8,527 nt of DNA. Source: Candidatus Omnitrophota bacterium (GTDB lineage Bacteria; Omnitrophota; Gorgyraeia; Gygaellales; Profunditerraquicolaceae). Position numbers and translations under genes: made by a program. The stretch covers positions 1 to 8,527 of the forward strand of contig JAHFFQ010000063.1 of NCBI GenBank assembly GCA_023247875.1, in the 5' to 3' direction. Positions 1 through 6,201 of the stretch are shown piece after piece; within the stretch, counting starts at the first letter, position 1, and every line of letters begins with the position of its first letter. The notes below the pieces were generated by a model. It had not been told where the DNA came from. It did no database searches and saw nothing but the letters and a program-made list of their open reading frames with translations.

Positions 1-167
1 GTGATAAACTGATACCCCGTGTAATTTTCAATATCCCCGCTCCAGGCAGCCTGTCCGCCGATATCCAGGCTGATGACCAGAAAGTTGAGCTTCTTCCTGG
101 CGGCGTAGACGCTGGCAGTAATGCCTGCCGGCCCGGCCCCGATAATAATCAAATCATAAATTTGCAT
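1..167 (-). CDS. trxB: Thioredoxin reductase, N-terminal part (runs off the left edge)
   Basis: The visible 55 residues are the start of an FAD-dependent pyridine-nucleotide-disulfide reductase of the thioredoxin reductase type. A hydrophobic strand leads into the dinucleotide-binding motif GAGPAG (residues 10-15), followed by a helix with ASVYAARK and then GGQAAW (about 38-43), which in TrxB packs against FAD. ENYTGY near the edge also fits TrxB. The catalytic CxxC would lie beyond the window, so AhpF-like or ferredoxin/flavin-dependent relatives cannot be excluded. The ATG is fixed by an in-frame TAG three codons upstream, yet no Shine-Dalgarno is visible before it, so the mRNA may be leaderless or use a weak site. 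The family uses NADPH to reduce thioredoxins or glutaredoxin-like proteins; the CPWC protein encoded just upstream is the obvious candidate partner (inference). Confidence 0.88.
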   Translation of the reverse strand, partial: MQIYDLIIIGAGPAGITASVYAARKKLNFLVISLDIGGQAAWSGDIENYTGYQFI

Positions 168-396
168 ATTAGTCTATACACATATTCGCGGATCATATCT
201 ATCATCAAGCGTCTACCTTGCCTTGCTTTCTCGCGGGGCCTCGGGGTCCTGCCACTGCGGCACCCTGCCGTCCTCTCCGCCTACGGCGGATGCGGGCGGC
301 AGGGAACCCGCCTCCGTGTCACCCCTCGGCTGCATCTTCACCGCGCCTCACTCGAAATCAAGCCAAGTCATCCGCTTGAGCTCGTCACCCGCGAAT
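168..396. other. G+C-rich structured intergenic gap between the glutaredoxin-like and thioredoxin reductase genes
   Basis: This 229-nt gap is unlike the rest of the window, where genes overlap or lie within a few dozen bases. Its middle (about 220-350) is clearly richer in G and C than the neighbouring genes. It holds several inverted repeats: TGCC/GGCA at 250-253/259-262, a nested pair at 263-304 (listed separately), GCGGG/CCCGC at 292-296/307-311, and TCAAGC/GCTTGA at 358-363/374-379. An 8-bp inverted pair, ATTCGCGG/CCGCGAAT, lies near the two ends (184-191/389-396). No convincing gene is seen. One GTG-started minus frame of 42 codons (213-341) is open but has no ribosome site and its composition follows the G+C bias. 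It could be a dispersed intergenic repeat, a structured RNA region or degraded DNA. Confidence 0.55.
263..304. repeat. Nested inverted repeat (REP-like or structured RNA candidate)
   Basis: An outer perfect 8-bp stem, CCCTGCCG (263-270) with CGGCAGGG (297-304), encloses an inner perfect 6-bp stem, TCCGCC (276-281) with GGCGGA (285-290), closed by a 3-nt loop. The internal loop is 5 nt on one side and 6 nt on the other. No T-run follows on either strand, so it does not look like an intrinsic terminator. The form resembles intergenic REP-type palindromes, but copy number in the genome cannot be judged from one window. Confidence 0.55.
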
Positions 397-633
397 TTAT
401 ATCCCTAATACCTGCTTTATCTTCTCCTTATCGAACCCTACGATGATCTCGCCTTCAATATCTATGACCGGCACTCCCATCTGACCGGTTTTCTTCATCA
501 TCTCATCCGCCGCTTGTTTATCGCTGGACACATCCATATTCTGAAAATCAATGTTGTTTTCTTTTAAAAATTGCTTGGTCCGGATACACCAGGGACAGGT
601 CGGGGTGCTGTAAATTTTGACTGTTTTAGCCAT
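397..633 (-). CDS. Glutaredoxin-like thiol-disulfide protein (CPWC)
   Basis: This 78-residue protein is a single small thioredoxin fold. The first strand (VKIYST) leads to the redox motif CPWC at residues 13-16. VPVID holds the cis-proline of the fold, and a C-terminal helix closes it. Length and motif match the glutaredoxin-like/NrdH/YruB group, which are usually reduced by thioredoxin reductase rather than glutathione (family knowledge). The TGQMGVP stretch replaces the usual glutathione-contact loop only loosely, so partner choice is uncertain. The start overlaps the end of the upstream flavin-protein gene by 8 nt and has a good purine-rich site (AAAGGAAGG, 5-nt spacer). As the last tightly packed gene of the stress operon, it probably keeps protein thiols reduced or feeds electrons to a reductase, together with the thioredoxin reductase gene that follows. 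Confidence 0.9.
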   Translation of the reverse strand: MAKTVKIYSTPTCPWCIRTKQFLKENNIDFQNMDVSSDKQAADEMMKKTGQMGVPVIDIEGEIIVGFDKEKIKQVLGI

Positions 634-1108
634 GAGAACCTTCCTTTCTTAAGTTAAATGGGGCAAGGTCGACGATCTCCTCTACGTTAACGGAAATAAG
701 ATGCCTGGGGCCAGGGAGGATAGCTTCAGGATGATGGGAGCGGGATTTTTCCTCCGCCAGGTTCTTCAAAAGCCTTTTGGCAATACGCGAGGTGATATTA
801 TCCTCCCAGGATTTAATGATATCCTGGCTGATATTGTCGTCGGGCATCACCCTGGCTTTGCCTTTCAGGCAATAACCTATGAATTTATGCTCGTCAACCG
901 CGCAAATACTTATCTTGGGCTGGCGTTTTATATTCTGGCATGTCAAGCCGTGATAAACATCGATCAGATAGATCTCACCCGCATGCTTGTCGATCTTAAC
1001 TATGCCCTTGCATGAATTATGCGGAAAACCTTGTTCGTCTATAGAGGAGATTATTACGAACCCTTGGAGTTGCAGAAAATCCGCTGTTTGCGCAGGGATA
1101 TGCTTCAT
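626..1108 (-). CDS. PNPOx-fold flavin-binding protein
   Basis: The 160-residue protein has the split-barrel pattern of the pyridoxamine 5'-phosphate oxidase-like FMN-binding family: GFVIISSIDEQGFPHNS near residues 16-32, then a strand-rich region IYLIDVYHGLTCQNIKRQPKISICAVD (about 46-72), KFIGYCLKGKARV, and a C-terminal part that returns to the barrel (RHLISVNVEEIVDLAPF). Members act as small FMN or F420 proteins or flavin reductases, usually as dimers; the substrate here is unknown. Its ATG overlaps the stop of the flavodiiron gene (ATGA), with only a weak AGG ahead, so translation is probably coupled. Cysteines C33, C57, C69 and C80 do not form a recognised motif. Co-transcription with the flavodiiron gene suggests an auxiliary redox role (inference). 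Confidence 0.82.
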   Translation of the reverse strand: MKHIPAQTADFLQLQGFVIISSIDEQGFPHNSCKGIVKIDKHAGEIYLIDVYHGLTCQNIKRQPKISICAVDEHKFIGYCLKGKARVMPDDNISQDIIKSWEDNITSRIAKRLLKNLAEEKSRSHHPEAILPGPRHLISVNVEEIVDLAPFNLRKEGSHG

Positions 1109-2292
1109 TTTAAAAGCCTGGCGAATTTGTTCCCGAATTCAAAACACTCAGCTAATTCCGCTTTGTCAGGAACATACTTAACAGAAAACCCGGGGGTCGT
1201 AAAATCTCCCCCCGAATCCTTAAGCATCTCCCCCATCTCTTTAAGTGCTCCTCCTGCCCACCCGTAAGAGCCAAAGAAACTTATCTTCCTGCCTTTGGGT
1301 TTAAGGCCCTTGACGATCTCAAGGAAGGCGGCGATATTGGGCAGCATATCATTATCATGGGTAGATGAACCAAAGAGAAAACCCCTGGCCGTAAGCATCT
1401 GGGTGATCACTTCCGTACGGTCGCTCTCGGCTATATTATAAACCTTAACATCTATCTGGTTAGAGGAGATGCCTTCTGCGATATGCTCCGCCATTTTCGC
1501 AGTTGCCCCCCACATAGTTTCATAAGCCATGACCACCTTGATTTTACTTTCTCCTTTCGCCCAGGAGATATAGGAATTAATTATCTTAGACGGATCATCC
1601 CGCCAGATTACCCCATGGCTGGGCGCGATCATTTTAATCGGGATATTCATCTTCTGCAGTTCTTCGATCTTCTTTAAAATTACCTGGCTAAGAGGCCAAA
1701 GGATATTGGCATAATAACTTTCCGCCTCCTCCATCAGGCTGCATTGGTTAACCTCATTGTCAAACCTTTCGCTGGCAGCGAAATGCTGGCCGAATGCGTC
1801 ATTAGGCATAAGCAGGGCATCATCCCGGCAGTATGTGAACATGCTGTCCGGCCAATGGATCATCGGCGCCTCAATAAAGGTAAGGGTACGCCTGCCTAAT
1901 TTCAATTTATCGGCGGTCTTAACAACCTGGAAGTCCCAGTTTCCATAATAATGCTTATAAAGGCCCTCCTTGCATTTGGCAGTGCCGAAGATCTTGGCTT
2001 TGGGGCATAAGGGCATAAGGGCAGGAAGGGCGCCGGAGTGATCGGGTTCAACGTGGTTGGCAATAATATAATCTATCTTTTCAAGGGGGATAACCTGCCT
2101 GATATTGTCGATCAACTCCAGGGAAAAAGGCCCGTAAACAGTATCGACAAGGGTGATCTTCTCGTCAATGATAAGATAGGCGTTGTAGCTGGAGCCTCTT
2201 TTCGTAGTATAAGTATGCCCATGGAAATTACGCACATTCCAATCCACCGCCCCTACGGAATAAATGTCCGGTAATATTTTTATGGCTGCCAT
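1105..2292 (-). CDS. fprA: Flavodiiron protein (rubredoxin:O2/NO oxidoreductase)
   Basis: At 395 residues this is a full class A flavodiiron protein: an N-terminal metallo-beta-lactamase-like domain (about 1-248) and a C-terminal flavodoxin domain (about 252-395). The diiron ligands are all present: H80, E82, D84 and H85 in NHVEPDHSG, H146 in IHWPDSM, D165 in MPNDAFGQH and H226 in APSHGV. The FMN phosphate loop is YETMWGATAKMA (about 257-268); GSSTHDND (about 308-315) and GSYGWAGGA (about 341-349) are the other flavin loops. The enzyme reduces O2 to water and/or NO to N2O in the cytoplasm; preference cannot be read from sequence. There is no fused rubredoxin or flavin reductase domain, and those partners are encoded separately just upstream. 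A strong GGAGGGG ribosome site precedes the ATG. Confidence 0.97.
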   Translation of the reverse strand: MAAIKILPDIYSVGAVDWNVRNFHGHTYTTKRGSSYNAYLIIDEKITLVDTVYGPFSLELIDNIRQVIPLEKIDYIIANHVEPDHSGALPALMPLCPKAKIFGTAKCKEGLYKHYYGNWDFQVVKTADKLKLGRRTLTFIEAPMIHWPDSMFTYCRDDALLMPNDAFGQHFAASERFDNEVNQCSLMEEAESYYANILWPLSQVILKKIEELQKMNIPIKMIAPSHGVIWRDDPSKIINSYISWAKGESKIKVVMAYETMWGATAKMAEHIAEGISSNQIDVKVYNIAESDRTEVITQMLTARGFLFGSSTHDNDMLPNIAAFLEIVKGLKPKGRKISFFGSYGWAGGALKEMGEMLKDSGGDFTTPGFSVKYVPDKAELAECFEFGNKFARLLK

Positions 2293-2304
2293 AATCCCCT
2301 CCGC

Positions 2305-3009
2305 CTAATACCCCTGAAAATTCTCCGTGACTATTTTTTCGCCGCTTACTCCCAGCTCACCGGATAAAATATTACGCATGGCCTCCACCATCTGCGGCGG
2401 GCCGCAGAGATAAAATTTTCTCTGGAGGTAGTCCGGGATCTCATTCCTTATTACACCGCTATTGATCAAGCCGACTGTGCATTTGAAGCCCGGCTCGGTC
2501 TCACACAATACGTGCGCTATCTTTAAGAACGGATAACTTTTCTGCATCGCGTCAAAATCATCTTTAAAAACTATATCGCGCACAGAGCGGTTAGAGTAAA
2601 CCAATACAATGTTCGTGCCCAGGTTTTTGTCAACCGCGTATTTACAGATACTCCGGATAGGGGTAATGCCTATTCCCCCGGATAAAAAAGCAACTTTGGA
2701 AGAAGGCTCATCCAAAACGAAATTCCCGAAAGGATACTGGATAATTACCTGGTCCCCGGCCTTTAGATTATCCAGCGCTTTGGAAAAATCGCTCGAGGTG
2801 AGCTTCTTGGTAACCTCCAGATAACATTTCTCCGTAGGGGAGCTGGAGATGGAAAGATATTTCTTGAGTCTTGCGTCGCCTTTTAGCTCCAGCTCCAGAA
2901 ATTGTCCGGCTTTAAAATCCGGCTCTGCGGGTAACTCCAGTCGAAAGCTTTTGACATTATAGTTGCGCCGGATTATCTCTTTTATCCTGGCTTCGATCTT
3001 TATGGGCAT
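2305..3009 (-). CDS. FNR-like FAD/NAD(P)-binding oxidoreductase, probable rubredoxin reductase
   Basis: This 234-residue protein belongs to the ferredoxin-NADP+ reductase superfamily. An FAD-binding barrel fills about residues 1-100, with the flavin motif KKYLSISSSP (49-58), in which Lys replaces the Arg common at the first position. The NAD(P) domain follows, with GGIGITP (111-117) and CGPPQMV (202-208). It ends in Tyr, as many relatives end in an aromatic residue stacked on the flavin. No C-terminal 2Fe-2S domain and no dihydroorotate dehydrogenase-type cysteine cluster are present, so it is a minimal two-domain form. Lying between rubredoxin (22 nt upstream) and the flavodiiron gene (12 nt downstream), it most likely passes NAD(P)H electrons to rubredoxin (inference from context). 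A phenol hydroxylase reductase-like or other FNR role is the alternative. Its ribosome site is weak. Confidence 0.9.
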   Translation of the reverse strand: MPIKIEARIKEIIRRNYNVKSFRLELPAEPDFKAGQFLELELKGDARLKKYLSISSSPTEKCYLEVTKKLTSSDFSKALDNLKAGDQVIIQYPFGNFVLDEPSSKVAFLSGGIGITPIRSICKYAVDKNLGTNIVLVYSNRSVRDIVFKDDFDAMQKSYPFLKIAHVLCETEPGFKCTVGLINSGVIRNEIPDYLQRKFYLCGPPQMVEAMRNILSGELGVSGEKIVTENFQGY

Positions 3010-3031
3010 TGAAGTTTATCGCCTGCGGCCT

Positions 3032-3193
3032 TTAAGCGATCTTCTCGAACTGATCCTTGCCCACGCCGCATTCAGGACAGACCCAGGTATCCGGCAGGGA
3101 CTCAAAACTTGTGCCGGAGGCGATCCCATTATCCGGGTCGCCTTTGACGGGGTCATAGATATAACCGCAGACTAAACATTTATATTTGCTCAT
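3032..3193 (-). CDS. Rubredoxin
   Basis: This is a complete 53-residue rubredoxin. The iron-binding pairs are CLVCG (C6, C9) and CPECG (C39, C42), giving the classical two CxxC knuckles around one iron. The family-specific YIYDP after the first knuckle, the [11 protein letters not shown] stretch, and the LPDTWVCP lead into the second are all present. It is a small cytoplasmic one-electron carrier. A strong AAAGGAGG ribosome site lies 5 nt before the ATG. Its position next to an FNR-like reductase and a flavodiiron protein without its own rubredoxin domain makes it the likely electron donor to that enzyme (family knowledge plus context). Confidence 0.97.
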   Translation of the reverse strand: MSKYKCLVCGYIYDPVKGDPDNGIASGTSFESLPDTWVCPECGVGKDQFEKIA

Positions 3194-3222
3194 CCTGTCC
3201 TCCTTTGGCACAAAAAAAGCCG

Positions 3223-3594
3223 TTATTCCGTCTTAAAAACAACTCCCTTGTTACCGCCGCACTTGGAAGCAGGGAGCTTTCGCCCCTTGGGAGCTGCCTC
3301 TTTTCCGGACATGGACATACCCGGCATATTATCCCTTTGCATCATCCCCGGCATACCTCCCATATTCTGGCGCATCATGTATTTCATCTTCGCCGGGCCC
3401 CTACCCATACTATAGGGCGTGCCCAGGAAAACAACCAACGCAGCAAAACAGAGTAAACCGGCTACCACATAACCAAAGCCTCTTAGCCATTTTTCCTCCA
3501 CTTTACGCAAGGCAAAAAGCACAAAGAAGCTGAGGGTCAATAAAAGCGCGAACGGAACAACTGCTATTAAAGGTAAAACTCTCATCATATACAT
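3223..3594 (-). CDS. Small membrane protein with methionine-rich tail, unknown function
   Basis: I do not recognise a named family. The 123-residue protein has two hydrophobic helices (about 5-29 and 39-58) joined by a short charged loop (RKVEEKWLR). The tail from about residue 70 to 96 is very rich in Met, Gly, Pro and Asn: ten Met fall at positions 70, 73, 74, 78, 81, 84, 85, 90, 93 and 95. A basic segment follows, with one Cys (C112, in KCGG). Met clusters of this kind bind Cu(I) or Ag(I) in some proteins (established for others, not shown here). Charge distribution does not settle which side the tail faces. A strong GGGAGGG site 5 nt before the ATG selects this start over Met3 and Met4. 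It sits between hcp and rubredoxin in the operon, so a role in metal handling or redox stress is plausible but unproven. Confidence 0.8.
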   Translation of the reverse strand: MYMMRVLPLIAVVPFALLLTLSFFVLFALRKVEEKWLRGFGYVVAGLLCFAALVVFLGTPYSMGRGPAKMKYMMRQNMGGMPGMMQRDNMPGMSMSGKEAAPKGRKLPASKCGGNKGVVFKTE

Positions 3595-3607
3595 ATCATC
3601 CCTCCCT

Positions 3608-3644
3608 GCGCAGAAGCGCGTACCGGCTTCTCCGATAAAGCCGG
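3608..3644 (-). promoter_or_regulatory. Tandem stem-loops between hcp and the Met-rich gene
   Basis: The 53-nt gap after hcp contains two perfect short stems. One is CCGGCTT (3623-3629) with AAGCCGG (3638-3644) around an 8-nt loop. The other is GCGC (3608-3611) with GCGC (3616-3619) around a 4-nt loop. The first begins 3 nt after the hcp stop codon. Neither is followed by a T-run, and the strong ribosome site of the next gene comes directly after. They are therefore better candidates for mRNA 3'-end protection, processing or partial attenuation than for full termination. Confidence 0.45.
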
Positions 3645-3647
3645 GTG

Positions 3648-4937
3648 TTATTTTTTCAATATCCTCTTTAAATCCTCATCCGGGGTAGTGATAAGCCGCA
3701 GGTCAAATTTATCCTGTAGTATATCAAAAACCTTCCTGCTCACAAAGGCAGGAGGGGTCGGCCCTATGTAGATTCCCTTGATATTAAGATACAACAAAGT
3801 AAGCAGGATGGCAACTGCTTTTTGCTCAAACCAGGAGAGGACCAGGGTCAAGGGCAGGTCATTTACCCCGCAGTTAAAGACCTTGGCCAAAGCCACGGCC
3901 ACCTGGATGGCCGAATACGCATTGTTGCACTGGCCAACGTCGATCAATCTGGGGATTCCTTCGATATCCCCAAAATCCAGTTTATTAAAACGGTATTTAC
4001 CGCAGGCAAGGGTAAGGATAACGCAATCCTTAGGTACCTTCTCTGCGAATTCGGTATAATAGTTGCGGCCGGGTTTTGCGCCGTCGCAGCCGCCGATCAG
4101 GAAGAAATGTTTGATCTTCCCGGATTTTACCAAACTGACAATTTTATCCGCCAAACCCAGGATTGCCGTATGATGAAAACCGGTCCAGATCTTTTTGCCG
4201 GGGGACTCAGGTAAAGACGGCAGAGATTTGGCTTTTTCGATCAAGGGTTTAAAATCCCTGTTCTTTAGATGCGTTGCTCCCGGCACCCCGGTAATACCTA
4301 TGGTAAACAACCTGTCCAAATAACTATTTTCCGGGGGGATCAACACACAGTTGGTAGTTGCAAGCAAAACGCCGCTAAAAGCATTAAATTCCTTTTTCTG
4401 CTCCTGCCAGGCTCCGCCGTAATTGCCGGCTAAATGCTTGAATTTTTTCAACTCCGGGTAGCCATGTGCCGGGAGCATCTCGCTGTGGGTATAAATATTT
4501 ACCCCCGACCCCTCGCCCTGCTTAAGCAATTCATAGAGATCCAGCAGGTCATGGCCGGTGACCAGGATGCCGGGCCCGGCTTTTGTCCCTGTATCCACCT
4601 GCGTGGGCACGGGATTGCCGAATCTTTGGGTGTGCGCCTTATCCAGCATCTCCATGGTCTTTAGGTTAATTGCCCCGCACTTCAGGACCAGTTCCAAATG
4701 CTGGTTCAGGTCAAAGCTGACATTGGTCACGGTTTTAAAAAGCGCTTCGTGCATAAAGGCATCCACCTCTTCATCATGCGCCCCTAATTCCCGGGCATGA
4801 TAGGCGTAAGCGGCAATACCTTTTAATCCGTATAAAAGCGTATCCTGCAGGCTCTGGATATCCTCATTTTTTCCGCACACCCCGACCTTCGTGCAGCCGG
4901 CGCCGCCTGCTGTCTGTTCACATTGATAGCAAAACAT
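3648..4937 (-). CDS. hcp: Hybrid cluster protein (hydroxylamine/NO reductase), short class III type
   Basis: The N-terminal motif C3-x2-C6-x8-C15-x5-C21 binds the cubane Fe-S cluster. All eight hybrid-cluster ligands can be placed: H129 (GHD), E153 (HSEM), C197 (TTNCVLIPP), C284 (GGCDGAKPG), C312 (LACGKYRFN), C337 (GQCNNAYSA), and E371 and K373 (WFEQKAVA). Compared with the well-known Desulfovibrio enzyme of about 550 residues, every ligand is shifted down by 115-123 positions. This matches loss of one helical segment just after the N-terminal cysteines, which defines class III. The family reduces hydroxylamine in vitro and NO in vivo, and can S-nitrosylate proteins. The start overlaps the upstream stop by one base (TAATG), with a strong AAGGAGG site. 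Electrons may come from the ferredoxin-domain protein two genes upstream (inference). Confidence 0.96.
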   Translation of the reverse strand: MFCYQCEQTAGGAGCTKVGVCGKNEDIQSLQDTLLYGLKGIAAYAYHARELGAHDEEVDAFMHEALFKTVTNVSFDLNQHLELVLKCGAINLKTMEMLDKAHTQRFGNPVPTQVDTGTKAGPGILVTGHDLLDLYELLKQGEGSGVNIYTHSEMLPAHGYPELKKFKHLAGNYGGAWQEQKKEFNAFSGVLLATTNCVLIPPENSYLDRLFTIGITGVPGATHLKNRDFKPLIEKAKSLPSLPESPGKKIWTGFHHTAILGLADKIVSLVKSGKIKHFFLIGGCDGAKPGRNYYTEFAEKVPKDCVILTLACGKYRFNKLDFGDIEGIPRLIDVGQCNNAYSAIQVAVALAKVFNCGVNDLPLTLVLSWFEQKAVAILLTLLYLNIKGIYIGPTPPAFVSRKVFDILQDKFDLRLITTPDEDLKRILKK

Positions 4938-5167
4938 TATTCACCCTCCTTAATTTTTTTCCACCTCTCCTCTCCGATACATTCTCTTGCCGCCTTACAA
5001 TAGTCCACGCAGGAAGGCAACCTTTCCCTGCGGCTCAGATTGCCGCACTCCGGGCATTTTATCTTGATCTCATCGGAAAATATCTCCGCCGTATAGCCGC
5101 AAGTCGCGCAGATTATATTTTCAGCGCTTTTCTTGCGGGTATCCTGTCCGGGGCATTTATAGATCAT
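4937..5167 (-). CDS. Eight-cysteine zinc-ribbon-like small protein, unknown role
   Basis: This 76-residue cytoplasmic protein has cysteines at 5, 20, 23, 38, 41, 53, 57 and 63. C20-x2-C23-x14-C38-x2-C41 forms a rubredoxin/zinc-ribbon-like pair of knuckles, and EIFSDEIKIKCPECG is the connecting strand. C53-x3-C57-x5-C63 follows in a predicted helix (SCVDYCKAARECIG) and, with C5, could make a second metal or Fe-S site. Similar small proteins beginning KCPGQ occur in anaerobes and, as I recall, are sometimes labelled phosphohydrolase, for which nothing in this sequence gives support. The start overlaps the ferredoxin-domain gene (ATGA) and the end overlaps the hcp start by one base. It is translationally locked to hcp and may serve as its redox partner or maturation factor (inference). 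Confidence 0.85.
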   Translation of the reverse strand: MIYKCPGQDTRKKSAENIICATCGYTAEIFSDEIKIKCPECGNLSRRERLPSCVDYCKAARECIGEERWKKIKEGE

Positions 5168-5799
5168 TGGATCTTTTCACCGGTTATGCTGATGATTATT
5201 TCTTTGAAAGGAACATTTTTCCCGGACTCCTGTATAGCTGACTGGATTATTCCCACCAGCCCAAAACAACAGGCTACCTCCATGTGAGCATAAGTGAGGG
5301 ATTTGATATCGTTGTTCTTCAATATCTGGCCAATCTTCTCTTCATAAATTTCCGTATCATCCAGCTTGGGGCAGCCGACGAGCAAGATTCTGCCTTTAAG
5401 CAGATCTTCATGAAAACCGGCATAGGCGAAAGCTACGCAATCGGCAGCGATCAAAAGATCAGCATCCTGTAAATATGGAGCATGGGCAGGGACAAGCATG
5501 AGCTGCACCGGCCATTGCCGCAGTTTGGATGCTACAGGAGCAGTTGTTCTCCTGCCCTGCTTTATGATATTCTCCATGGCCCTCGTCTCGGAATATTCTT
5601 GCGCTTCCCGCTCCTCAATACTGATCGCCCCTTGAGGGCAATGGCCAAGACAGGCACCCAGTCCGTCGCAGAACAGCTCGCTTAACAGGCGCGCCTTATT
5701 ATCAATTATCTGGATTGCGCCCTCCGGGCAATTGGGGATGCATAGGCTGCAACCATTGCACCTTTTTTCATCTATAGCGATAATTTGTCTTTTAGCCAT
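5164..5799 (-). CDS. Ferredoxin-domain protein (two cluster motifs plus C-terminal domain)
   Basis: The 211-residue protein starts with a ferredoxin domain. Motif I is C14-x2-C17-x2-C20-x3-C24-P. Motif II is C44-x5-C50-x3-C54-P, in the form CDGLGACLGHCPQG. Motif II lacks the middle cysteine (Leu47 is there), so the second cluster may be [3Fe-4S] or use another ligand. This pattern is, as I recall, normal in this ferredoxin family of anaerobes. The C-terminal region (about 95-205) has alternating strands with C121, C143 (VGCPKLDD) and a Cys pair C177-C178 (EVACCFG), possibly another metal or thiol site. The protein is probably a cytoplasmic electron carrier, and its position before hcp suggests it donates to HCP (inference). 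Only 3 nt separate it from the regulator gene and no Shine-Dalgarno is visible, so translation is probably coupled. Confidence 0.88.
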   Translation of the reverse strand: MAKRQIIAIDEKRCNGCSLCIPNCPEGAIQIIDNKARLLSELFCDGLGACLGHCPQGAISIEEREAQEYSETRAMENIIKQGRRTTAPVASKLRQWPVQLMLVPAHAPYLQDADLLIAADCVAFAYAGFHEDLLKGRILLVGCPKLDDTEIYEEKIGQILKNNDIKSLTYAHMEVACCFGLVGIIQSAIQESGKNVPFKEIIISITGEKIQ

Positions 5800-5802
5800 A
5801 TA

Positions 5803-6201
5803 TTAATGTTGCACTAAAGAAGCTACGGTTATTTCCCGCAGCTGCTCAAGCATACCTTCTTCAATAGAGCGGATTTTCTTTCTCAAAACGCACTTACCTT
5901 TATTAGGGCAGACATCCTTCTTCAAAAAACAACCGTTTAATCCAACCGGCCCCTGGAAGACGCGCATTATTTCAACCATATAAATCTTTTTCGGGGAGAT
6001 TTTCAGTTTAAAACCGCCGCCCTGCCCTTTATATGATTCCAATATTTTATCTTTGTTCAGCTGCTGCAGGATTTTGCGCATGAACGGGCGTGGTACGTCA
6101 AGCTTTTGGACCAGCTGTCCCACAGTTACCAGCCCTTCCTGCTTTGACATATAGCAAAGCGCCCGCAGCGCGTAATCCGTATTCCTGGTTATAAGTTTCA
6201 T
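5803..6201 (-). CDS. Rrf2-family Fe-S regulator, NsrR/IscR-like
   Basis: The 132-residue protein is a typical Rrf2 winged-helix regulator. The N-terminus MKLITRNTDYALRALCYM is the family signature; the recognition region follows (VPRPFMRKILQQL, about 37-49), then the wing (KGQGGGFKL, about 58-66). A long dimer helix carries three cysteines, C91-x6-C98-x5-C104. This is close to the ligand spacing of IscR and NsrR, whose clusters sense Fe-S status or NO (family knowledge). The signal here is therefore probably NO or oxidative damage to the cluster. The gene heads the operon with hcp and the flavodiiron gene, classical NsrR-type targets, and a palindrome overlaps the operon promoter, pointing to autorepression. 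GGAG lies 5 nt before the ATG, which overlaps the stop of a 16-codon leader ORF. Confidence 0.93.
   Translation of the reverse strand: MKLITRNTDYALRALCYMSKQEGLVTVGQLVQKLDVPRPFMRKILQQLNKDKILESYKGQGGGFKLKISPKKIYMVEIMRVFQGPVGLNGCFLKKDVCPNKGKCVLRKKIRSIEEGMLEQLREITVASLVQH

Noticed and set aside
213..341. 42-codon GTG-started minus frame in the G+C-rich gap
   Set aside because: It has no Shine-Dalgarno, and its Pro/Gly/Ala/Arg-rich composition follows the base bias. Kept only as a note within the intergenic entry.
184..396. 8-bp inverted pair (ATTCGCGG/CCGCGAAT) as mobile-element ends
   Set aside because: It is short, has no transposase and no visible target duplication; it could easily be chance.
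162..446. 94-codon plus-strand ORF spanning the G+C-rich gap
   Set aside because: It runs into the start of the thioredoxin reductase gene and the end of the glutaredoxin-like gene, lacks a ribosome site, and reads as low-information sequence.
701..1015. 104-codon plus-strand ORF opposite the PNPOx-fold gene
   Set aside because: It is antisense to a well-supported gene and has no family signature.
3822..4214. 130-codon plus-strand ORF opposite hcp, and 3778-4059 beside it
   Set aside because: The minus strand here encodes HCP with every ligand intact; the plus frames show no recognisable motif or ribosome site.
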